In this document: one piece after another, positions 6,795-11,616 of the stretch
Layout of the letters: each line of letters starts with the position of its first letter
Numbering within the stretch: the first letter of the stretch is position 1
Origin: a bacterium
GTDB taxonomy: Bacteria; Eremiobacterota; Eremiobacteria; Baltobacterales; Baltobacteraceae
Direction of reading: 5' to 3'
DNA length: 11,616 nt
Assembly: GCA_021781095.1 (NCBI GenBank)
Contig: JAJXXM010000159.1
Coordinates: 1 to 11,616 of the forward strand
Program-made: the position numbers and the translations under genes
Notes under the pieces: generated by a model
The model's database searches: none
What the model saw: only the letters and a program-made list of their open reading frames with translations
Told to the model about the DNA's origin: nothing

Positions 6795-7811
6795 CTACGG
6801 CGATTGCCACGAGCAATCGGAGACGTTGTTGTCGTACTCGCCCTGGATTTCGAAGACGGTGCCGTTGAGCGAGATCTGCTGCGTCGGGACGCCTGCCGCC
6901 GGGGCGCAGAGATCGCCGATCTCGCCGCCCGAGGAGTTGTACCACGCGAGGTTATTGACCGCGACGTCGGGGTCGGTAAAGGTCTCGGAGAGTTCGTGCG
7001 AGAGGGTCGACGAGGTCGAATCGATCGTCGATCCGTTCGGGGACTGTCCGCCGTTGCTCACCGAGCTCACCTGACATCCCGAGACGTCTTGGTAGGGCTC
7101 GACGGTGTAGAGGGTGTGCCCGATATCGCTGTAGTCGTTGCTGCCGTGATAGGCGCAGTACTGCTGCAGGTAGCAGCCGCCGGCGCTCTGGCTGCACTGC
7201 TGCACGCCGTTCTCGAGGAAGACGTTGTAAACGGCGTTGTACCCTGTGCCGTACTGCTGGGCGACGTTGTAGATGATGTTGACGATATCTTGGTCGCCGA
7301 GTTGACTGCTCGTGTTATAGGTCACCGGCACGTCGCCGCCGACGGTATAGGTCGCCGACTGTCCTTCGTACTGGTCGAGAATGTGGATCATATCGCTGGA
7401 GAAGAAGCTGTTTTCGAAGCCCGAGATATCGCCGCCCCAGCAGCTCTCGTCCGGGCAGTTCACCAGGATGTTATAGACGCTCGCCGTGGGAACGACGGGG
7501 CCGCCGTTGTTGGTGAGGTTCATGCCCGCCGAGACGGTCTTCGTGTGAATGCGAACCGGCTTGCCGCCGACGATCGGGGAGAAATACGCTCCCGAGCGCG
7601 TCAGCTTCGCCATCGCGATCTTCGCGCTCGAGCGCGAGATATGCATGACGGGGAAAATTTTCGGTTTGAAAGCGCTCGTGGGCGAGAGCGGTTTCGTCGG
7701 AAGAGCCGAGGAGCCGGCGCCGCCGCCGCAACCGGCGATCAGGACGCCGAGCGCGCATGCGGCAGCCGCCGAACCGAGGCCGCGCAGGACGCGAGAAGAT
7801 CGAACGTTCAA
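6795..7811 (-). CDS. secreted lipoprotein, EXORDIUM/phosphate-induced-protein-like, with HELSE motif
   Basis: This predicted exported lipoprotein has 338 aa. Residues 1-27 form a lipoprotein signal peptide ending in the lipobox LIAG-C28, followed by a Gly/Ser linker. The C-terminal half carries CAYHGSND (219-226), SHELSETFTDPD (271-282), AWYNSSGGEIGDLC (289-302) and a closing NNVSDC. This order is typical of plant EXORDIUM/PHI-1 proteins and their bacterial relatives. The HELSE motif resembles a metal-binding HExxE, but no enzyme activity is established to my knowledge. Eight mature Cys besides C28 (119, 124, 206, 213, 219, 246, 302, 333) suggest disulfides outside the cytoplasm. The start is TTG, supported by AAGGAGA ideally spaced upstream and by the signal peptide. 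The sequence is visibly less G+C-rich and richer in Asn/Ser/Tyr than its neighbours, normal for a secreted protein. It is separated from sua5 by a hairpin. Confidence 0.8.
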   Translation of the reverse strand: MNVRSSRVLRGLGSAAAACALGVLIAGCGGGAGSSALPTKPLSPTSAFKPKIFPVMHISRSSAKIAMAKLTRSGAYFSPIVGGKPVRIHTKTVSAGMNLTNNGGPVVPTASVYNILVNCPDESCWGGDISGFENSFFSSDMIHILDQYEGQSATYTVGGDVPVTYNTSSQLGDQDIVNIIYNVAQQYGTGYNAVYNVFLENGVQQCSQSAGGCYLQQYCAYHGSNDYSDIGHTLYTVEPYQDVSGCQVSSVSNGGQSPNGSTIDSTSSTLSHELSETFTDPDVAVNNLAWYNSSGGEIGDLCAPAAGVPTQQISLNGTVFEIQGEYDNNVSDCSWQSP

Positions 7812-7815
7812 GAGG

Positions 7816-7822
7816 TCTCCTT
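7816..7822 (-). promoter_or_regulatory. Shine-Dalgarno AAGGAGA that fixes the TTG start of the lipoprotein gene
   Basis: Read on the minus strand, AAGGAGA is followed by CCTC and then TTG at 7811. It is one of the two best ribosome binding sites in the window, and it decides the non-ATG start, which in turn yields an intact lipoprotein signal peptide. Confidence 0.75.
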
Positions 7823-7902
7823 AGTGCGTATGGATGAGTGCAGTAATGCGCCGACGATCCCGCCGACGCCCTCAGCCGATTCCCAGGTTCGTTTTTCGTT
7901 CC

Positions 7903-7918
7903 TGTGACAAAAAGCACA
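7903..7918. promoter_or_regulatory. CRP/FNR-like palindrome TGTGA-N6-GCACA upstream of the lipoprotein gene
   Basis: This 16-bp site in the 128-bp spacer between the MFS stop and the lipoprotein start matches nine of ten positions of the TGTGA-N6-TCACA pattern used by CRP-type regulators. The spacer of the motif is A-rich in otherwise G+C-rich DNA. It lies about 92 bp before the TTG start. I found no convincing -35/-10 pair next to it, and no regulator gene is in the window, so the call is tentative. Confidence 0.3.
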
Positions 7919-7939
7919 TAGAGGCGCCTGGCTGCTGCT

Positions 7940-9142
7940 CTAGCGCGGGCGCTCCAGGCGATCCATCCGGCGGAGCTGCGGAAAGGCGAACGCCCACGCG
8001 AGAATCACCGCGAGGGTGGCGATTCCCCCGAGCGCGACGGAGGCTTCGGCACCGAGCAACGCCGCGGTCACGCCGGATTCAAAGGCGCCCAACTCGTTGG
8101 ATGCACCGATAAAAATATTCTCGATCGCGCTGACGCGGCCGCGGAGCTGGTCGGGCGTGCGCAGTTGCACCAGCGTCATGCGAATCACGACGCTTACCAT
8201 GTCGAAGCCGCCGAGCGCGAGCAGCGCGACGAGCGAGAGCGCGAGATTTTTCGAGAGACCGAAAACGATCGTCGCGATGCCGAAGGCGGCAACGCAGAAA
8301 AAGAGCACGCGCCCCGCGCCGCGTTCGAGCGGCCGACGCGAGAGGTACCAGGCGACGAGCGCGGCGCCGAGCCCCGGAGCGGCACGCATGAGGCCGAAGC
8401 CCACCGGCCCGACGTGCAAGATCGTCGTCGCAAAGATCGGCAAGAGTGCGGTCGCGCCGCCGAAGAGCACGGCGAAAAGATCGAGCGAGATCGCGCCGAG
8501 CACTTCGGGCTGCTCGCGCAAATAGCGGATGCCGCCGATCGGATCGAGTTCGCCGGGATCGATATGTCGCTGCGAACGGAGCCGAAGCGAGGCGTAGGCG
8601 AGCGTCGATGCAGCGTACGCACACGCCGCGACGACAAATGCGAACGGCGTGGAGAGCGCGATGAGCGCACCCGCCGCCGCCGGCCCGAGGATGGTGAGCA
8701 GTTGCCCGATCGAATTGCTCAATGCGGAGGCGCTCTGGAACGCCGACTCCTCGACGATGCCGACCAGCAGCGCGCGTTCGGCGGGCGCGCTCATCGCGCG
8801 CGCGGTTCCGCTGACGAGCAGCGCCGATCCATAGGCCCAGAGCGCGTGCGAGTGCTGCCAGGCGAGGTCGGCGAAGATCGCGACGCCGAGCGCTTCACCG
8901 ACCGACGCGAGAAAGACGATTTTCCGGCGGTCGAAGCGGTCGGCGAGAACTCCGGCGGGTACCGCGAGCGCGACTTGCGGCACGAAGAGGATCAGGCCGA
9001 CGAAGCCCAAGGCGAGCGCGGCGTGCGTGATCGCGTAGATCTGCCAACCAACCGCGACCGCTTCGATGGAATAGGCGAGCACGCTGAGTTGACGCGCGAG
9101 AAAATAGCGCGCGAAGGAGGGTTCTGCGAAGAGCGCGCGCAC
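7940..9142 (-). CDS. MFS transporter, EntS/MFS_3-type exporter
   Basis: This 400-residue inner-membrane protein of the major facilitator superfamily has about 12 hydrophobic helices. The family motif A between helices 2 and 3 is clear: GVLADRFDRRK at residues 64-74. The N-terminus (FARYFLARQLSVLAYSIEAVAVGWQIYAIT) and the LREQPEVLGAISLDLFAVLFGG region at the start of the second half fit the enterobactin-exporter-like branch (PF05977), which expels siderophores or drugs; the substrate here is unknown. The start is GTG 9142; there is no strong Shine-Dalgarno, but the N-terminus aligns with the family. Only 7 bp separate it from the preceding metal transporter gene, so it is probably the last gene of the mazG operon. 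No U-tract terminator hairpin is visible after its stop. Confidence 0.9.
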   Translation of the reverse strand: MRALFAEPSFARYFLARQLSVLAYSIEAVAVGWQIYAITHAALALGFVGLILFVPQVALAVPAGVLADRFDRRKIVFLASVGEALGVAIFADLAWQHSHALWAYGSALLVSGTARAMSAPAERALLVGIVEESAFQSASALSNSIGQLLTILGPAAAGALIALSTPFAFVVAACAYAASTLAYASLRLRSQRHIDPGELDPIGGIRYLREQPEVLGAISLDLFAVLFGGATALLPIFATTILHVGPVGFGLMRAAPGLGAALVAWYLSRRPLERGAGRVLFFCVAAFGIATIVFGLSKNLALSLVALLALGGFDMVSVVIRMTLVQLRTPDQLRGRVSAIENIFIGASNELGAFESGVTAALLGAEASVALGGIATLAVILAWAFAFPQLRRMDRLERPR

Positions 9143-9149
9143 GTCTCGA

Positions 9150-9803
9150 TTAGATTGCGGGGAAGATTGCGAAAAATGCGCCTAAGAGAGCGATAAAGAG
9201 GCCGCTAATCACTTCGCCGTAGCGTTCGAAACGGCCGAACTGCAGGCGTGCGAGCCCCGCGCTCGAGAGCAAGCAGAGCGCGAGATACGTCAGCATCGTG
9301 CTCGCGGCGAAGACGACCGACATCGTGATGAGTTGTCCGAGCCCGTAGCGCGATGCGGCGAAGAACGCGGGAATGCCCTCGATCATCGGCGAGGAGCCGA
9401 GAATCACCAGCAGCGCGCCGCGCGAACGCCCGGAATCGCGATCGTGGTCGTGTGCGTGCCCGTGCGCGTGCGCGCGATCGTGCTCGCGCATTTCGCGCCA
9501 GCCCGCAACGGCGATCCAGAGGCCGAACGCCACGAGCGCGACGCTCGAGAGCATGCCGAGCAAGTGTCCGAAGCGTTGCGCCACGTACATGCCCCCCGCC
9601 CACACGATCGTCGCGATGACGAGCGTGGAAACGGTGTGCCCGAGTCCGGCGAGTAATGCCGCCCGCCCGACTTGCAGCTGCGACCATTTGCGTCGGCGGG
9701 CCAAGAGCGCGATCGGCGCCCAATGGTCGGGGACCATCGTATGCAGCACGCCGACGACGCCGACGGCGAGCACGAGCAGGACTTGCTGGGAGATCATCGG
9801 CAC
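9150..9803 (-). CDS. HxxxxDH metal transporter, NicO/RcnA-like (LysE superfamily) membrane protein
   Basis: This 217-residue membrane protein has about six hydrophobic segments. Segment one ends in LHTMVPDHWAP (His21, Asp26, His27), the HX4DH metal signature of nickel/cobalt permeases. A second conserved-looking block is GLGHTVSTL (His56). A His-rich hydrophilic loop at residues 108-120 (HDRAHAHGHAHDH, six His) lies between the third and fourth segments, as in RcnA-type Ni/Co exporters, and probably binds metal in the cytoplasm. The second half contains SSPMIEGIPAFFAAS. It could also be annotated as a TauE/SafE- or UreH-like protein. Metal and direction are inferred. The start is GTG 9803; ATG 9797 two codons later is equally possible, as neither has a Shine-Dalgarno. 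Gaps are 6 bp to kal and 7 bp to the MFS gene. Confidence 0.75.
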   Translation of the reverse strand: MPMISQQVLLVLAVGVVGVLHTMVPDHWAPIALLARRRKWSQLQVGRAALLAGLGHTVSTLVIATIVWAGGMYVAQRFGHLLGMLSSVALVAFGLWIAVAGWREMREHDRAHAHGHAHDHDRDSGRSRGALLVILGSSPMIEGIPAFFAASRYGLGQLITMSVVFAASTMLTYLALCLLSSAGLARLQFGRFERYGEVISGLFIALLGAFFAIFPAI

Positions 9804-9809
9804 GCGGGG

Positions 9810-10208
9810 TTAACGACGTTTCTTCGACTTCGGCGTGACGCAGGTTCCACTCGCGCGACAGACGACGATGGGATCGTCGAGGAGGTCGGCGGCGCTTTCG
9901 TTGATATCGGCGCGCACGGCGACGACTTTGCGCGCCTCGAAGCGCATCTTGCGCGACGTCGTACCGACCGAGGTGATCTCTCCGGTCGCTTCGATATAGT
10001 CGCCGGCGTAGACCGGTGCGAGAAATTCGACGCTATCGTAGGCGACGAAGAGCCCCTCGTCGCCGTCGAGTGCGATCAACAATTCGGTCGCGACGTCGCC
10101 GAAGAGCGCGAGCATGCGCGCGCCGTCGACGAGGTTACCGCCGTAGTGTGCGTCGTGCGCGCTCATGCGCAGGCGAATCAGGCTACGCCGCCCTTGGCGC
10201 TCTTCCAC
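9810..10208 (-). CDS. kal: 3-aminobutyryl-CoA ammonia-lyase-like hotdog-fold protein (Kal family)
   Basis: This 132-residue single-domain hotdog protein, probably cytoplasmic, closely resembles Kal of clostridial lysine fermentation, which removes ammonia from L-3-aminobutyryl-CoA to give crotonyl-CoA. The recognisable blocks are [19 protein letters not shown] (residues 13-31), [42 protein letters not shown] and [12 protein letters not shown] basic tail ends in PKSKKRR. GTG 10208 is chosen because GGAGGAA (10217-10211) is perfectly spaced and because the first beta-strand (LIRLRM) would be lost from ATG 10166. The 5' end overlaps the mazG 3' end by 31 bp. None of the partner genes of lysine fermentation (kamA, kamDE, kdd, kce) is in the window, so the physiological substrate may differ; another CoA-thioester lyase, hydratase or thioesterase role is possible. 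Confidence 0.75.
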   Translation of the reverse strand: MEERQGRRSLIRLRMSAHDAHYGGNLVDGARMLALFGDVATELLIALDGDEGLFVAYDSVEFLAPVYAGDYIEATGEITSVGTTSRKMRFEARKVVAVRADINESAADLLDDPIVVCRASGTCVTPKSKKRR

Positions 10209-11362
10209 AGTTCCTCCAGTTCGTCGAGAGAGAGATCGGCGAGCGCGACGCCGCGTTCGGCGGCCGCCCGTTCCATAAAGGTGAAGCGGCGATAAAATTT
10301 CTCGTTCGCATCGCGAACCGCGCTCTCGGCATCGATACCCAACGCGCGCGCGAGATTGACGAGGGTGAAGAACACGTCTCCGAGCTCCTCGCGGACGTGC
10401 TCGTCATCGTTTTTCGCTCGCCGCGCTTCGGCGAGCTCGCCGAGTTCCTCGACGAGCTTCTCGAGAATCCCGGAGACGCCCGGCCAGTCGAAGCCGACGC
10501 GCGCGGCCTTCTCTTGCATGCGCTGCCCGCGTTGCAACGCGCCGAGATGCTGCGGAATGCCGTCGAGCCGACTCGCGCGCGCGAGCCCGGTTTTCTCCTG
10601 CGCTTTCAGGCGCTCCCAACTGCGCCACTGCGCGTCGACATCTTCGATGACGGCGTCGGCAAAAACATGCGGATGTCGCCGCACCATCTTATTGGCGAGT
10701 GCGTCGATGACGTCGGCGACGGTAAACGCGCCGCTCTCGCTCGCGATCTGTGCGTGGAAAACGATTTGCAGCAAGAGATCGCCGAGCTCTTCGCAGAGCC
10801 CGTCGAGGCCGCCCTGTTCGATCGCCTCCACGACTTCGTAGGTCTCTTCGATGAGATAGGGGACGAGCGTGCGATGCGTCTGTTCGCGATCCCACGGGCA
10901 CCCGTACCGCAAGCGCGCCATCACTTCGACGAGCTCTGCGAACGTATAGCGCTGCGCTTGCGGCGGCAGCGGAACGAGCGCGACTTCGAGCGATGCCGCG
11001 AGCGTCGCTCGGGCCATACCGGGGACGATCTCGGTGCGCGCCCCGCGCGCGTCGAGCGCCCGCTGTAGCTGCGCGAGCCCCGGAAAATCGGCGAACGGAT
11101 TGCCGAGCACGGCGATGCCGAGATCGCCGCCGTCGAGCCCGTCTACGAAGCGATCGATCGCGTCGCTGCTGCCACGGACGATCGCGGCGGCGTCGTGGAG
11201 GGGTTCGGCGTCGAAGGCGATCGCTCGCTGCGCGAGCGACTCCCGAAGCGCGGGCGGCGCGAGCAAAAGGACGACGCGCGGTAAGGAGCTCAGCGCTTCG
11301 ATCGCACCGACGGTGAGGAGCGATGGGTCGCCGGGGCCGAGCCCGATGATACGAACGAGCAT
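10178..11362 (-). CDS. mazG: nucleoside triphosphate pyrophosphohydrolase MazG with shortened N-terminal methylase-like domain (YabN architecture)
   Basis: MazG hydrolyses non-canonical or excess (d)NTPs to NMP and pyrophosphate. In this 394-aa protein the first about 135 residues look like a tetrapyrrole (SAM-dependent) methylase: [16 protein letters not shown] at 2-17 and a GIAVLGNPF strand at 82-90. The domain stops far short of the usual 220-240 residues, so a methyltransferase activity is doubtful. MazG domain one starts near 141 ([13 protein letters not shown] at 151-163) with EETYE at 172-176 and EELGD at 191-195. A second MazG domain follows FDWPGV with EELGELAEA and EELGD. Both halves keep the acidic metal-binding Glu/Asp sets. 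B. subtilis YabN (about 490 aa) has the same order. The start is ATG 11362, with no clear Shine-Dalgarno. It leads an operon with kal, the metal transporter and the MFS gene. Confidence 0.93.
   Translation of the reverse strand: MLVRIIGLGPGDPSLLTVGAIEALSSLPRVVLLLAPPALRESLAQRAIAFDAEPLHDAAAIVRGSSDAIDRFVDGLDGGDLGIAVLGNPFADFPGLAQLQRALDARGARTEIVPGMARATLAASLEVALVPLPPQAQRYTFAELVEVMARLRYGCPWDREQTHRTLVPYLIEETYEVVEAIEQGGLDGLCEELGDLLLQIVFHAQIASESGAFTVADVIDALANKMVRRHPHVFADAVIEDVDAQWRSWERLKAQEKTGLARASRLDGIPQHLGALQRGQRMQEKAARVGFDWPGVSGILEKLVEELGELAEARRAKNDDEHVREELGDVFFTLVNLARALGIDAESAVRDANEKFYRRFTFMERAAAERGVALADLSLDELEELWKSAKGGVA
10211..10217 (-). promoter_or_regulatory. Shine-Dalgarno GGAGGAA for the GTG start of kal, inside mazG
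   Basis: On the minus strand GGAGGAA is followed by CT and GTG at 10208. It lies within the last codons of mazG and supports the 31-bp overlap and the longer kal N-terminus. Confidence 0.75.
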
Positions 11363-11390
11363 AGGGTTAAAAGGCTTCGCCGCAACACGA

Positions 11391-11423
11391 GACGAGGCCC
11401 CGGTAAGAAACCGGAGCCTCGTC
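11391..11423 (-). terminator. hairpin between the isomerase gene and mazG; U-less terminator candidate
   Basis: GACGAGGC (11391-11398) pairs with GCCTCGTC (11416-11423). Inside one C-A mismatch a further 5 bp pair (CCGGT with ACCGG) around an AAGAA loop. It begins 23 nt after the stop of the upstream minus-strand gene, where a terminator is expected, and is followed by no T-tract on either strand. It probably separates the isomerase gene from the mazG operon. Confidence 0.55.
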
Positions 11424-11430
11424 GGAGTGG

Positions 11431-11448
11431 GATCGCTGCGCTGCGATC
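11431..11448. repeat. small inverted repeat GATCGC-N6-GCGATC at the isomerase stop codon
   Basis: A 6-bp stem with a 6-nt loop covers the first bases of the TGA stop at 11449-11447 and sits 7 nt from the larger hairpin at 11391-11423. It may add to termination or transcript 3'-end stability, but it is short enough to be chance. Confidence 0.25.
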
Positions 11449-11616
11449 AGCTTTTCGAGGGCGGTGCCGACGGCGCTGCCGAGGGGGCGGCGGTCGCGGT
11501 ACCGGCGGTCGCTGCGGGAGCGGCCGAAGGAGGCGGCGTGGGGAAGAGCCCGGTGAAGCGCGGATCGTTCACCTGAATCGTCGCCTTGCTCTGCAGACCG
11601 GCGATGAACGGCTGCA
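11447..11616 (-). CDS. probable peptidylprolyl isomerase/foldase (SurA/PrsA-like), C-terminal fragment
   Basis: Only the last 56 codons are present; the frame is open to the right edge. The readable sequence begins QPFIAGLQSKATIQVNDPRF, which resembles the closing helix-strand of SurA/PpiC-type foldases, where residues after the PPIase domain return to the N-terminal chaperone domain. It then runs into a low-complexity Pro/Ala/Ser/Thr tail (PTPPPSAAP... to SAPPSKS) of about 30 residues ending at TGA 11449-11447. Such proteins fold exported proteins in the envelope. The catalytic parvulin domain is outside the window, so the call rests on a short C-terminal match. It is upstream of mazG and separated from it by hairpins. 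Confidence 0.5.
   Translation of the reverse strand, partial: QPFIAGLQSKATIQVNDPRFTGLFPTPPPSAAPAATAGTATAAPSAAPSAPPSKS

Noticed and set aside
7886..7902. Direct repeat AACGAAA/AACGAAC on the minus strand near the lipoprotein upstream region
   Set aside because: Only two 7-bp units in an A-rich patch; too short to call a repeat or operator.
6753..7907. 384-aa plus-strand ORF antisense to the lipoprotein
   Set aside because: No recognisable motif; the minus strand has a lipobox, a good ribosome binding site and EXORDIUM-type blocks.
8165..9196. 343-aa plus-strand ORF antisense to the MFS gene
   Set aside because: Highly charged, repetitive Arg/Glu composition typical of antisense frames in G+C-rich DNA; the minus strand encodes a clear 12-helix transporter.
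10016..11068. 350-aa plus-strand ORF antisense to mazG
   Set aside because: Shadow of mazG; begins with an Arg-repeat stretch and has no domain.

Overview
The window is a gene-dense, strongly G+C-rich bacterial chromosomal segment. There are twelve protein genes, two of them cut by the window edges, and almost no spacer DNA. I see no tRNA, rRNA, CRISPR array, insertion sequence, phage gene or replication origin. The long ORFs antisense or frame-shifted to the real genes are Arg/Ala-rich shadows, as expected at this base composition. The host cannot be fixed from sequence alone. High G+C, ATGA-coupled genes, a lipobox protein, TTG/GTG starts and a mixture of deep-branching gene types would fit a little-cultured phylum such as Eremiobacterota (WPS-2), but that is a low-confidence inference.

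Left part (1-3665): a secreted S41 carboxyl-terminal processing protease runs off the left edge on the minus strand, with a good promoter-like sequence abutting its start codon (possible leaderless mRNA). Divergent from it is a copper-resistance pair, a small CopZ-type chaperone and a P1B-1 Cu(+)-ATPase CopA, joined by an ATGA stop/start overlap. A 10-bp palindrome in the divergent spacer is a possible operator.

Middle (3611-7942), all minus strand: an EXORDIUM-like secreted lipoprotein with an HELSE motif (TTG start with a strong Shine-Dalgarno), then a three-gene cluster sua5 (tRNA t6A synthesis) -> EamA/DMT transporter -> DUF2252 protein, in which each start codon overlaps the previous stop as ATGA. 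The DUF2252 gene and copA converge and overlap by 55 bp, so no terminator fits between them.

Right part (7940-11616), all minus strand: the end of a probable SurA/PrsA-type peptidylprolyl isomerase, a hairpin, then mazG (with a shortened YabN-like methylase domain) -> kal-like hotdog protein -> HxxxxDH (NicO/RcnA-like) metal transporter -> MFS exporter, with overlaps or gaps of at most 7 bp. The most unusual point is a 3-aminobutyryl-CoA ammonia-lyase-like gene outside any visible lysine-fermentation cluster, translated from a GTG inside the mazG 3' end. I do not see a clear new defence or mobile system. The best leads are this mazG-kal-metal transporter operon, the DUF2252 operon and the secreted HExxE lipoprotein.
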